Part shown: piece after piece, positions 35,464-46,879 of the stretch
How the letters are laid out: each line of letters opens with the position of its first letter
Position numbering within the stretch: position 1 is the stretch's first letter
Source of the DNA: Nymphaea colorata
Taxonomy: Eukaryota > Streptophyta > Magnoliopsida > Nymphaeales > Nymphaeaceae
Direction: 5' to 3'
Length of the DNA stretch: 64,000 bases
NCBI RefSeq assembly: GCF_008831285.2
Contig: NC_045139.1
Span: 11,690,704 to 11,754,703, forward strand
The notes under the pieces: model-generated
What the model was told of the DNA's origin: nothing
What the model saw: only the letters and a program-made list of their open reading frames with translations
The model's database searches: none
Program-made: the position numbers and the translations under genes

Positions 35464-36753
35464 ATGTGTTCTGGCATTGATCTTCCTGGGCGCAGATACA
35501 ATCTAAGGAGTAATGGAGTGTCTAGCGACGCAGACTCTGAGCGAGGATCTGAGGCCCTTGTTCATTCATTTTCATCAAGAACCAGACGGAGACGTGTTAT
35601 CACAAATAATGTCGGATCTGACGAACCTTTAGGCCTGCGGCCAGTTAATCCTAATATGGAGGAAGATACCATAGACTCTAATGGTGAACCTCAGGATGCA
35701 GATTACTCATACATTCCCTTGCTCAGTGATGAGCTTGCACTTTTGATCCTTGCTAGGATCCCTAGGTCAGAACATCCAAAGCTTTGTTGCATAAACAAGC
35801 GATACATGGCTCTGGTGAAGAATGGGGAACTGTCTAAGATACGAAGGGAGATCGGAGTTACTGAACCATTGGTTATAATCTTCGCCAGTGGAGAGCATCA
35901 TTGGTGGGAACACTCTCCAAGCTCTGGGCTTTGGAGAAAGCTCCCAGATTTGCCATCTGAACCATCGTTTCATCTTGCAGACAGGGAATCCCTATGTGTT
36001 GATACTCAGCTGCTGATATCTGGCCTTGAGAGCAATGGCATGTCGGTTTGGAGATACGAATTGCTCACAAACAGTTGGCACAAGGGTCCATCAATGGCGA
36101 CTCCGAGATGCTTATTTGCATCAGCAAATTGTGGAGATGTTGCCCGTGTTGCTGGTGGGACCAAAAACCGAACAATCTTGAATTCAGCTGAGCAATACAA
36201 TCCTAGAACTAAATCCTGGGAACCCATGCCCAGCATGAAACAGCGAAGAAAACTTTGTTCAGGGTGTTTTATGGACAACAAATTTTATGTAGTTGGTGGT
36301 GTCAATGAAGAAGGCAAACTAACCTCTGGTGAATTCTTTGATAGAGAGAAAAAAACATGGCATCTGATTCCTGGCATGATCAATGACTTGTCTAGTTCTG
36401 ATTGTCAGTCTCCTCCCCTTGTTGCTGTTGTGAACAATGAGCTGTATTCCCTTGAAACAACTACAAACAAGCTGAAAGTTTACTTGAAGCAGAGCAATTC
36501 ATGGAAGGACCTAGGCATGGTCCCTGTGAGAGCAAATCACAGCAGGGGATGGGGCGTTGCTTTCAAATCTCTGGGTGATAGGCTTCTTGTCATTGGTGCA
36601 GCTTGGAATGCTGTGGATCATCACAGCCAAGGCATATCAATTTTTTCTTGCCAGCCTGATCCCAATGCAAGAGATGCTCACTGGTTTTTTCTTGGGAGGA
36701 CAGGTAACTTCATGGGCCCCTTTGTGTTCAACTGTTCTATCATGGCTGTGTAG
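35464..36753 (+). CDS. F-box/kelch-repeat protein
   Basis: The protein is about 429 residues in a single exon. I start at ATG 35,464 because the frame upstream holds only a GTG (35,452) and then a stop. The N-terminal 75 residues are Ser/Arg-rich and disordered-looking. A short F-box follows (about residues 77-118: LLSDELALLILARIPRSEH...CCINKRYMAL). Kelch repeats come next: LESNGMSVWRYELLTNSW, VAGGTKNRTILNSAEQYNPRTKSWEPMPSM, and FYVVGGVNEEGKL...WHLIPGM, with the usual GG, Y and W spacing. The ending is FNCSIMAV, matching the conserved C-terminus of plant F-box/kelch proteins of the At5g60570/At1g74510 type. Such proteins are substrate receptors of SCF (SKP1-cullin-F-box) ubiquitin ligases. 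The substrate is unknown. Confidence 0.93.
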   Translation: MCSGIDLPGRRYNLRSNGVSSDADSERGSEALVHSFSSRTRRRRVITNNVGSDEPLGLRPVNPNMEEDTIDSNGEPQDADYSYIPLLSDELALLILARIPRSEHPKLCCINKRYMALVKNGELSKIRREIGVTEPLVIIFASGEHHWWEHSPSSGLWRKLPDLPSEPSFHLADRESLCVDTQLLISGLESNGMSVWRYELLTNSWHKGPSMATPRCLFASANCGDVARVAGGTKNRTILNSAEQYNPRTKSWEPMPSMKQRRKLCSGCFMDNKFYVVGGVNEEGKLTSGEFFDREKKTWHLIPGMINDLSSSDCQSPPLVAVVNNELYSLETTTNKLKVYLKQSNSWKDLGMVPVRANHSRGWGVAFKSLGDRLLVIGAAWNAVDHHSQGISIFSCQPDPNARDAHWFFLGRTGNFMGPFVFNCSIMAV

Positions 36754-38567
36754 TTCTGGCCATTTGGTGTTGAAGCTTCTGTTTCCTGTCTGAATAAAAG
36801 CTTGGTGTTCTATATACGTGGAAATTGTGCGAATTGAAAAGAAAGCCTATTGCTATGGGGAATCATATCGTGCAGAAATTTGATGATCTGTTAGTTTGTG
36901 CTGTAGTTGAAAGTTACATTCTGTTCATAAAACCTTGCAATTTCTTTGGATCCTATATTCTATTTCAAAGTCAAATACTTCTGATGACCAAGATTCTTCG
37001 GTTGAACTACTCTTTCTCTTCAGCTTATCTTTTCGTTCTTCCTTCTCCACTGAAGCGCTTTCCTGCCATGCATACTTTTACTCATTGAACATTGTTGGCA
37101 CTAAGGAGAGAGAGTTTACATATAATATCGAGAATGAGAGACTGCAGAGGTGCTCGCCGCTTAATGATTCTTTGCCTAAAGGAACTGGTTGTTGAGGACA
37201 TTTTTTTTCTATCTAGTCACGTTTGCATGCTTTTATCAAAGCATCTCCTTGACAGGCCTGCATTGTAGCTTGAACGAATCAACATCATACCTTATACTGA
37301 ATAGTGCAACACTGTAAGCAGAAGTAGATTAGAAAACAAGTGGGTTTCAGTGATAGCAATTTTTACACATGCGTGTACATGAACTGCCAACATAAGGATA
37401 ATCTAAACAATTCTTTCATACTCTACGTGAGGCGTATTTAGCATTCCATGCTCATAAAATTATGCAACAAAAATTCGTTTAAATTTCAAAGTTAGTAAAA
37501 CTGATTTTACATGAAGCGGAAAACGACTTGAAGGACAGAGAGGAAAACATTGACAATAAAGAAACATTTAAATGAATAATCCTTTTGATGGTACTGGCAG
37601 CCTGACATGGCGGTGGTCACATTCTACCAACTCTGAAAATACTGAGAATTGCAACGACCAACATTGGGCCAACTAGTTTATACGGCGGTTGGGAGTGCCG
37701 AATATGGTGATGCCATATTGATGTGGACAGATCTATGTTGCACTTCCTAAAGCCACAGATGCAAATAGAGCTGATTGCAACTAAACTCGAACAGCCAAAT
37801 TTTGCAAACTCCTTCCCTTCAAACTGAATCGTTGGTACCCCCGTGCAAAGCCCTTCAGGCCAACCATTTACTCCAGCTAAATCGATCCAACGGCACTAAT
37901 GAATACCACCCAATCAGATTTAATGCTCTACGGATATAAACTTGGATGTAATGAAAGGAAAAAAATAATCCCTAAGAATTTTATCTATTCAGGTCAGATA
38001 ATCTAATAGTCTTGATCTAGTCTTGGTTCCAAATTTACATGCGCTGGCACGGAATCTGAATTCAAATATTATTCTTTTGTGCCAAATCCCACCAATAAAC
38101 TTTTGATCCAGATCCAACCACACGCCCCGTCTCTGGAATTCCTAGTTAAGGAGCAGCTTCCCACGGCTAGCCTTCTGTTTCCTCTCTTAAGAGGAAACCC
38201 AAATAAATTAGCCGATAGTAACCTGTGAAACTGTGGATTTTCAAAAGGAATAAAATGTAAAGTCGAAAGAAATTGTGAATCTATGATCTTCAGGACAAGG
38301 GTTTTCGCACTTTCCGTCCACCTTTTCTGATACGTCGGCCACCATGTGCTCCCCGTTTTCCTCTTTTGCAGGATGTTTTGAGTTTGAAAACGAAAGTTGG
38401 TCCTCAAAACTTCGGCTGTTTCACCTACTGAATAATAAAAAGTGGGAGTTTGTGGGTGCCCTCACCTTTCCATCTGTATAGATGTGAGGTTTCGAGCCAT
38501 AACCTATGTCCACGTCCGTGAACCTTTAAAGATATTTGCACATGCCACACACAGGCCCTTATGTGTG

Positions 38568-38598
<31 letters not shown>

Positions 38599-38633
38599 GC
38601 CCAGTGGAAGTAATTTCCTTCATATATATTTCC

Positions 38634-38672
<39 letters not shown>

Positions 38673-39560
38673 CCTAGATCAGATTTTGATGCAGCATAAG
38701 CATACGCTTTTAAGGAGGCTTCATTCTCCTTGGTTGAAGCATAATCCCTATCACCTCCTTGAGGGATGGAGAGGACAAACTATTGTCGTCCGGTTCTGAT
38801 CTAGCGAAAATTAACAGATCTCGTATATATCACAAGATCAGACCTCATGGTAATGTAGACTGGTTGTTTGTCGCAGTCTGTTATAGCTCTGCACTACACA
38901 GGGAGGAACGACTTCTTACTTTGCATCGACTCCAAAAAATGGGCATTCAGTTGGACAATAGATACCCAAACTGTACATATAATTTGGCGTCCAAATTTTG
39001 GCAATATATGATAGGTTGATTTGATGAATAGGTCAAGCTTAAAAGCGTCGGTCTGAGAGTCTTGGAGTTGGTGGAATTCCCAAACTTTCAAATTCAAGTG
39101 GCTTGGGCATTGTGGGTTGACTACTTTCCTTGTTGTGCTTTGGAGAATATGGAAGTACAGGAATGGAATTTTCATGTCTGCAGAGTCCACTTCATGGGCC
39201 AGGTGGTGACAGAACTACGGAACGTCCTGTCCTCCATTTTCTGTAATGCTCCATGGAGTAAAAAAATTACTGTTTTTGCATGGTCCTACAAGAGAAAGGC
39301 GGAGCTCGTTGGGAATTTGATGACTTCTTCAACTATTTGCTGCGTCGTTCACTAGATCTGAATGGTGCGGTACACCTGCAGGTGGCCAAACAAAGCAGAG
39401 AAAATCCTTTCTCTGGTTCTGCAGGGAGAATGGCAGACATGGTTTTGGCTTCAATATACTGACTGATGGCTGTGTTAATGTTTTTGCTTTACCCTGTAAC
39501 CCTGATTTTGTGACTATTAACCTGCTGAGAGTCAAGGTCCCTTGTCATTCTGGGCTGGAA
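36754..39560. other. F-box gene 3' region and intergenic, no gene
   Basis: AATAAA at 36,793-36,798 is a likely poly(A) signal for the F-box gene. Beyond it are AT-rich sequence, a (CT)n run (about 38,571-38,598) and a (TA)n run (about 38,636-38,671). Short frames at 38,069-38,407 and 38,759-39,462 have no recognisable domain. Confidence 0.4.
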
Positions 39561-39564
39561 TCGT

Positions 39565-39775
39565 ATGGATGTCAATAGATCGATTCTAATCGGATATACG
39601 TTGAGCCTTTTCGGATATTGTTTGCATGTAAACAAAGAAAAGTCATATTCAAATCCGAATTCTGATTGTAAAATCTGAGTCCATACGAATCCAATGTTTA
39701 TGTATATCTGAATCGGATGTCAATTCTTAATTACGAATGCAGTCCGATTTCTTAATCGGATATTAAAAAGAAAAA
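39565..39775 (+). repeat. ATCGGAT-rich repeat, plus copy
   Basis: It starts GGATGTCAATAGATCGATTC and is full of ATCGGATAT, CCGAATTC and GAATCGGA words. A longer copy of the same family lies in the opposite orientation at 41,160-41,530. A faint third relative may be at about 31,340-31,430. Confidence 0.6.
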
Positions 39776-40180
39776 AATCCATCTTCAAAACTGTTCATAT
39801 TTCTTATACTTAATTTTGTTCACAGGATGTGCTCTATTTTGTTATTTTGTGTAGCCATTCAATTCACTATTTTGAATAAAAGGTGGGAGCCTAACTCCCT
39901 GCATCGCAAAAGCCTTTGAAGTGTTGCCCTTTAGCGCCGCATTCAGCTGCCGAATCTTCCCTGTCCCACAACACTATGGTTTCCAATGAAAGGTTACAAT
40001 CCAACACTAAGACTGACGGTGCTATTTTCAAAGCAGCGAATGCCCATGCCCTCTCTGCAAAACTGATGCAATGCTTTTTCAATCTGAAGACGCCAACGTT
40101 GAGGACCCAAAACGATTTTAGTGAAAGCCTTTGAGGCTTTACAATTAAGCTTTTGTTCACAACAATGGGGTGGGTCCACC
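39776..40180. other. No gene recognised
   Basis: Overlapping short frames exist on both strands (for example 39,891-40,160 minus), but none has a recognisable motif or supporting splice structure. Confidence 0.35.
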
Positions 40181-40236
40181 GGTGACTCCAGGGGAGGAGC
40201 TAACATGGCTTCTCCCTTCCATTACCCACGGTGGCT

Positions 40237-40330
40237 AGAGGCATGGGGGAGCTCCAGGCATGGGGGAGCTCCGGCGGTTCCCCCTCGCCGGCGACAGCAG
40301 GGCGAGCCGCTGGGGCTCCCCCATGCCTCT
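40237..40330. repeat. GC-rich hairpin: 16-bp perfect inverted repeat
   Basis: AGAGGCATGGGGGAGC (40,237-40,252) is exactly complementary to 40,315-40,330. A direct partial copy of the left arm (AGGCATGGGGGAGC) lies at 40,256-40,269. Inside the loop CTCGCC and GGCGAG form a second stem. The surrounding GC-rich block (40,180-40,440) carries frames of 60-144 codons on several strands, none recognisable. Confidence 0.8.
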
Positions 40331-41159
40331 ACCCATCATGGGTACAGGAAAGGGGAGCCTCCTCTTGTCGTTGTCGGTAGGGCCGGCAGCACCGACGCCG
40401 TCCCGTTGGCACGCCGGCGACGGCAAGTGTCAGTGGCTTCTTTGAGAGAGAGAAAAAGAAGAAGGATGAGAGGAAAGGAGGGAAAAGATCTGGACCAGCC
40501 GATTTCAGATGGATGGCGCAGATTTGATGTCCTTGCATACATTATATATATATAGTTCATGGGCAAAAACCATACCATTAAAAACCGATTGCTAAAATAT
40601 TTATTTGCATAATCTAACCATATAGATACGATCTTAATAGTGTTTTAGTGAGAATCATGTGCATACAGACTTATAAACTGATGCGTGTGTATGCAATTTA
40701 TTCAATAAATTAATTAAGATATATTTATACTGGAGATTCTCGACACTACTACAATTTCTTTTTTTAACAAGGCTGATGGATTAACACGTATCTCAAACAT
40801 TACAAGGAGAAGCACAGGTGAATACATAAAAGATAGTATCGAATGATGTCTACCAAAATGATACAAACAATGTCAATTGTTCACCTTCCTTGGCATAGAT
40901 GGACTTGACCATTTATTTGGAAAAAAAGGTGAGTTACATGCTTATATGCTTAGCAACTTACACAATGTAGTAGAACTCTTTTTATGATGTCATATTTCCT
41001 TCATTGTTTTTTGAATGCTTCAAAGGGCGTAACGTAACTGGTCGGATTGACAAGCTAATAAAAATTTACTCGTCAGTTCGATTCTCATTGGCGCTACTCC
41101 TTTGGACTATAAACAATAGATATGTGACACTCTAGTTGATGGGTATAGTGTTTCTCACT

Positions 41160-41530
41160 AAATATATCAATATATCTTATTTGAATCGGATATTCGATCG
41201 ATCAGATCTGAAAAAATCGGATATAAAAAAAATAATATCCGATTAAGAAATCGGATCGGATTCAGATTTAATAAATGGCATCCAATCGGATTTGGATTCA
41301 GATTTACATAAATATTCAATCGAATTCGGATATGGATTCGGATCGGATTCATTTTTAGACAAATATCATGTATCTAATGCTATTAAATTTTGAAAATTGG
41401 CAAAATCCTGTTCAAAATTTGGATTCAGATTCGGATATGACTTTTTTTTATTCGAATTCAAATCTGAATATGTGAATATCCGAAAAAAACGGATATAATT
41501 AAGGATATATTCGATCCATTGACATCCCTA
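41160..41530 (-). repeat. ATCGGAT-rich repeat, minus copy
   Basis: It ends TCGATCCATTGACATCC, the reverse complement of the start of the 39,565 copy with one difference. The interior repeats ATCGGATTC, GGATTCAGATT and TATCCGAT. Orientation is opposite to the copy at 39.6 kb. Confidence 0.6.
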
Positions 41531-42353
41531 CTCCTCACCCAGGTCTCGAAGTGGCCTCAAACCCTGATAAGGATGAGGAGCTTTGGCATCTTCAGAGTAT
41601 CTACCCACTCAGTCCTCACTTTCTTTTTACAGTCTCCACCACTCAGGTAGCTGCTTTTTTCTTCTTTGCTCCTACAAGTTGGTTAATCCTTGTTTACTAG
41701 CTTCTATTAGCAATCTGAGCTAGTATATCAATATCTAGTACATCTAATTTGCAATCTTAGATATTTCTGGCTAAGTGTTCCTCAGGAAGCTGTTCAATAG
41801 AGGACGAAGAACCTCGGTGGCGATCTAAGTTGTGGTTTTAAACCTGCTTTCCATTTTTCAAACTTAACTTTTTTCTTTATTTTATTTTTTGACATTGTAT
41901 TAAGGTGCACTCGTTTCATTTATATTGCTCGCTTTAACTTTTAAATATGTTATAATTTTTAAAGCAAGAGAAGCATCATAGTACCACTTTGTGCCAGGAT
42001 CTTGAAATATTCTTTATGAAACATCTCGAATCTATGCAACTCATTTTCTTAGACTTTTATAAACTAAATTGAGGTCCTTCACGGGTAATTTATGATTAAA
42101 ATATTGTAGAAAAGTTCTTGAGAGGCCTTCCTCTTAACTTGAACACAGTTCAGGTCCCCTCTTAGCACATGAAAGTCTTATGTATAAAGATGTAGAAATT
42201 TCCAAGTTAAATGAAAAAGTCAGAAAAGGAGAAAATGAGTGATAGATCAACCAAATGAACCATGGAGTAGATCTCATGCTAAATGCAAACCTAAAACCCG
42301 TTGTCCAAAAAAAAAATGTGAAGAGTTCTAAAAATCCCTAAGAGGTTGTGTCA
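41531..42353. other. Intergenic, no gene
   Basis: AT-rich sequence with no supported feature, ending at the target site of the LTR retrotransposon (TGTCA at 42,349-42,353). Confidence 0.5.
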
Positions 42354-43503
42354 TGATATGTGCCTAATTTTGGCACCTTCGAGGAGGCCTGGCCGAGAGC
42401 GCTAGAGCGGAGCCGACCAGCGGCATGAGTAGCAGCTGGGCACGCCGATTACCACCTGACAGGCTTATGTCCTCGTTGTCTTATGAGGTTAGCCTCGGCG
42501 GGGAGCGTCGAGAGAAGCAGGCCGCAGCATTGCGCGCGGCCGAGGATGGGCGCAAGCCCAAGGAGTGACCTGCAAGGTCTGACACTAGCACCTATGTTTA
42601 TAGGGCCAAGTGCACGCGAGTGAGTTAGACCACTTGACACCTTGGCATGGTTCAGGGTTCGACACTTATAGAACCCTTGGGCATTACTTATATGGCTGCA
42701 GTGGGAGGAGTAGGCGGAGCAGCTAAGGTCGAAAAAGGTGAGACAGGCTTCGGATCTATAGAGAGAGCGAGCGCAACCAGATCCATTCCAGGCGCCCTTT
42801 TTGCTTATGTTTATTTACTCTTTTGTACTGTCTCGATTTGAGACGTGTTAAAATCGTTTTATTTTAAGTTCTTTGTATCGTCTCGGGTTAGGAGCTAAGT
42901 GAACCGAGACGCTTCTCATGTATACAACCTTGTAATTAGGTTGTTTTGGATTGCGCTTGAATGAAGATTTGATTCCATTTGGGTGTCGCTTTCTCTCTTC
43001 CCCTTTTCCTCCTGAGCTTTGTCAATGGTGGTGGTCGGATTCTAGTCCGACCTCAACTGGCATGGCCAGAGTTCTACCCTACAGCCAACAGCCTCCTCTA
43101 TTTCTGATCTCTCTTCTTCTCCTAAAGTCACCCCTTCCATGGCCGATTGGATGACGATTTGAAGATGACGGACGTTGCTGCCGACGACCTCTCCATCTTC
43201 TCCAAGTCACGACGTTTTCCCGACCAGTAAGCTAGGTGATCCACGGTGCAACTTTCCTTAACCACAAAGGGAGGTTAGTGGCCGGTTGAAACTCACGGGA
43301 AGGCTGCAGTGAAGGAGTACGCCAGTTGATATGGTGTTCAACTTCCAAAGTAGCAACACGACCAACCACCGACGATCGAACATCTGCCTCCCCGATTCCT
43401 GCGATAGAAGGAGAAGCGGTGGCAGATCACAAAGTTGAGATCGATTTGCCCTGCTGAGCGTGATCCTGGGTAGCGATAGCGCATCGGCAGCGAGGTCCTA
43501 TCA
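42354..43503 (+). repeat. 5' LTR
   Basis: It is bounded by TGATA and TATCA. It contains a C/T-poor stretch with three GTCTCG/GAGACG motifs (42,830-42,911) that can form two short hairpins, followed by ATGTATACAACCTTGTAATTAG, which could be a 3' processing or termination region. The copy at 45,717-46,874 matches along its whole length, with an 8-bp indel near base 35. Confidence 0.92.
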
Positions 43504-43506
43504 ATT

Positions 43507-43518
43507 TGGTATCAGAGC
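43507..43518 (+). other. Primer binding site (tRNA-iMet type)
   Basis: TGGTATCAGAGC lies three bases inside the 5' LTR. It is the standard plant retrotransposon PBS, complementary to the 3' end of initiator tRNA-Met. Confidence 0.92.
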
Positions 43519-45702
43519 GGACGCTCACGGCGGCGAATCGAAGATGCAGACGACATACATTGGCTTTCTCAAGTTATACAGAAAACACAGAGACAAAAAT
43601 CATTGGCGCTGATTCTCTAGAAAGATTCGTCTATCGAGCAGTAGACCATTCGATTCGCCTATGTCTCAAGCATCTTCCAGCAAATTTTTAGAATTTTTGA
43701 GGCTGTGGTTGGCAAGAAATCGATTTTTGAAGAGGCACGATTTCTGAGGCGGTGTTTTTCCCAATTTCGGTGACCACCGAGCATTCCGGCATATCTCTGA
43801 TTCAAAATGTGTGGATGATCATCTAGGAGGATTCTTAACGAATTTCTGCATCCATCGAGCCCAAGATCATCGAATTCCGTTCATAAATGAGGAAGATATA
43901 GCTATTTGAAGATTACTGGCAAGCTCTATCGGTTTTTCGACAACGAAACACAAATCCGGTGAACCCGACAAATTCCGGCGCCGTGTTCTTCGGTCCTCGG
44001 CGGTGTCGCATGTTTCCGTGTCCATTGTTGCCTCTAGTCACCATGATTCGCGAGTCCCGATGTGTTTCACGCAACCGTGTCGGCTAAACTCGACGAATCC
44101 CGCCTCTTGTCGCGTTACACTATCTCGCAAGCAGACCGAGTCCCGCTCCACACGAGTCGGGCAGTTCTAAAAGGGGGGCGATATCATGTCAGCATGTCCC
44201 TGTCATTCTTAGCACGTGTCCGGCCTGGACACCACCCGAATTCAGCCTGAAGACGTCTTCTCAGTAGCCTGAAAAACTCGAATCTACATCAACTTCAAAT
44301 CGCCTGCGTTTTCAGCTCCGACCTCCGTTTGGGACGAGCAAACATGCATTGGAATCATCTTCGTCTTGGCTATATTCTCACAAATTTTCAGATTTTTTGA
44401 TGAAGACAATCGGGTGCAGTACATTTTTGAATGAAGACTGTTTTGAAGGGCGTCCTGCGACTGTGCTGAAGTTAATTTTCAACAGAATCAGGCGGCACTT
44501 CAGATTCTCGGCACTGTTAACTCCGGCCACGGATTTAGTCGAGCAGATATCAGTTTGAATCGTCTACATCTCTTCTGTCTGCCCACCAAATTTCAAATTT
44601 TTTGGAGCTAACATAAGGGCGCAGTGAATGTTTAAGTGCCAACTACTTTGAGCTGATTTCTAGAACTGAGTAGAAGTTGCAGTTGAATAGAAAATGCATG
44701 ACTTTGGGCCTCAACGAATTTTGATAGGTGATGATAGTGACAGCGATCTTGGAGATGTTGGATTCCTACAGATGTCTTATATTTTTTTGTCCAAGTTTCG
44801 TGAATTTTGGACCGCCCTACGAGAAGATATCGATTTTTGAAGAAGCAAAAGTCCCTGGAGCGGCTAAAAGAGAATATAAGTGCAATGGACTTAATTCTTG
44901 GCGTCTACGCGAGGGACAAACACCTACAAGATATAGTGCTGATTCTGGGTTCGGAAATCAACCAAGAACCGAGGATAGAGGTCTGAATGGCAGGAAGAAA
45001 CCCTAATTGCTACTTGGTGTTCCAACACCATAGCATCCACGGGTTCCACTTTGAACTCAAGGTCGACAAGGTGAGCCGGCGAGTTTGGGTGACAAACTTG
45101 ACGCTTACGAGAAAATTAAGTGTAGCAGAGATTGTGATAAGACCCCAATGAACCGAGTAGTTCTACCCAGGCGAGATCCTCAAGGTAGGAGACTTCAGCC
45201 AGAGTTTCAAGCTGAAAGTGATTCCTTTGGTCTCTGGCCAAGAAGAAGGAGCCATGACAGCAAGCACCAAGAGCCGCACGCAGAAGGTTCGGCGGCACGA
45301 GCAACGCAGCAGCTTTGTGAGAAAATCATTGAAGCCATCGACAAACTGCAAGCAAAATGGAAGCAAGATGAAATCGTTGAGAACGACACCACAACCATGA
45401 GAGGGCCATTGTTGCCACGGTCCTTCACCCCTCATTGCATGATCAAGCTTAAGGAGGGTGGTAGTGGTACTTCGGAGAGCTTGTTGAACAGTCTACAAAG
45501 GGCAGCAACGCGGGAGATGGTCACGAGTTTGATAAGTGACCAAGGAGAGCAGGCCGAAGAGATTCCAGACTGTACAAAGAAGGAACTTGTTCCAACGCCT
45601 TGAAAGGGAGGGCCAAAACATAGCAGCATGGGATTACAAAATGGGCATAGTCAGATTATCCAAGAAGATAACCTCATACGAGCTTGAGGTCAAGCTCGGT
45701 TT
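43519..45702 (+). other. Non-coding interior of the LARD-like element
   Basis: Short frames only. The longest, 45,085-45,603, opens with TTG rather than ATG and is rich in charged residues (KPSTNCKQNGSKMKS-like in another frame). No CCHC, DTG, DDE or YxDD motif is seen in any frame. A purine-rich AAGGAGGGTGGTAG at 45,450 duplicates the terminal polypurine tract. Confidence 0.6.
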
Positions 45703-45714
45703 AAGGAGGGTGGA
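45703..45714 (+). other. Polypurine tract
   Basis: AAGGAGGGTGGA sits two bases upstream of the 3' LTR, where plus-strand priming is expected. Confidence 0.8.
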
Positions 45715-45716
45715 TC

Positions 45717-46874
45717 TGATACGTGCCTAATTTTGGCACCATCGAGGACGGCCGAAGGCCTAGCCAAGAGCGCTAGTGCGGAGCCGACCAGCGGCGTGAG
45801 TAGCAACTGGGCACGTCGATTACCACCTGATAGGCTTTTGTCCTCGTTGCCTTGTGAGGTTAGTCTCAACGGGGAGCGTCAAGAGAAGTAGGCCGCAGCA
45901 TTACGCGCGGTCGAGGATGGGCGCAAGCCTAAGGAGCGACCTGCAAGGTCTGACACTAGCACCTATGTGCATAGGGCCAAGTGCACACGAGTGAGTTAGA
46001 CCACACGACACCTTGGCATGGTTCAGGGTTCGACACTTATAGAACCCTTTGGGCATTACTTATATGGCTGTAGTGGGAGGAGCGGACAGAGCAGCTAAGG
46101 TCGAAAAAGGTGTGACAGGCTTCAGATCTATAGAGAGAGCGGGCGCAACCAGATCCATTTCAGACACCCTTTTTGCTTGTGTTTATTTACTCTTTTGTAC
46201 TGTCTCGATTTGAGACGTGTTAAAATCGTTTTACTTTAAGTTATTTGTACCGTCTCGGGTTAGGAGCTAAGTGAACCGAGACGCTTCTCATGTATATAAC
46301 CTTGTAATTAGGTATTTTTGGATTACGCTTGAATGAAGATTTGATTCCCTTTGGGCATCGTTTTCTCCCTTCCCTTTTTCCTCCCGAGCTTTGTCAATGG
46401 TGGTGGCCGGATTCTAGTCCGACCTCAACCGGCGTGGCTGGAGATCTACCCTACAACCAGCAGCCTCCTCTATTTCTTATCTCTCTTCTTCTCCTAAAGT
46501 CACCCCTTCCATGGCCGATTGGATGACGATTTGAAGATGACAGACGTTGCTGCCGGCGACCTCTCCATCTTCTCCAAGTCACGACGTTTCCCCAGCCAGT
46601 AAGCTAGGTGATCCACGGTGCAACTTTCCTTAACCACAAAGGGAGGTTAGAGGCCGGTTGAAACTCACGGGAAGGCTGCAACGAAGGAGTACGCTAGTTG
46701 ATATGGTGTTCGACTTCCAAAGTAGCAGCACGACCAACCACCGACGACGAACATCTGCCTCCCCGGTTCCTGTGATAGAAGGAGAAGCGGTGGCAGATCA
46801 CAAAGTTGAGATCGATTCGCCCGGGTTAGCGTGATCTTGGGTAGCGTTAGCGCCTCAGCAGCGAGTTCCTATCA
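45717..46874 (+). repeat. 3' LTR
   Basis: Second long terminal repeat, TGATA to TATCA, followed at once by the target duplication TGTCA. Short frames in it (such as 46,329-46,526) repeat those of the 5' LTR (42,951-43,154) and are not genes. Confidence 0.92.
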
Positions 46875-46879
46875 TGTCA

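Larger units (their letters stand above)
42354..46874 (+). mobile_element. Complete non-autonomous LTR retrotransposon (LARD-like)
   Basis: The element has two direct LTRs of 1,150 and 1,158 bp, both starting TGATA and ending TATCA. The 5-bp target duplication TGTCA is exact (42,349-42,353 and 46,875-46,879). The 2.2-kb interior begins with a primer binding site and ends with a polypurine tract, but it encodes no gag, protease, integrase or reverse transcriptase that I can recognise. The longest frame (to 45,603) has no ATG at its 5' end until about 45,148 and no known domain. It must have moved using enzymes of another element. By eye the LTRs differ at roughly one base in 15-20, mostly transitions, so the insertion is not recent. 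Orientation is set by the PBS and PPT. Confidence 0.93.

Noticed and set aside
40121..40555. 144-codon Arg-rich frame
   Set aside because: Frames are open on several strands in the same GC-rich block, which is expected from composition; no domain is seen.
45085..45603. 172-codon frame in the LTR element
   Set aside because: It opens with TTG, has no recognisable domain and only a late ATG, so it is not called as a gene.
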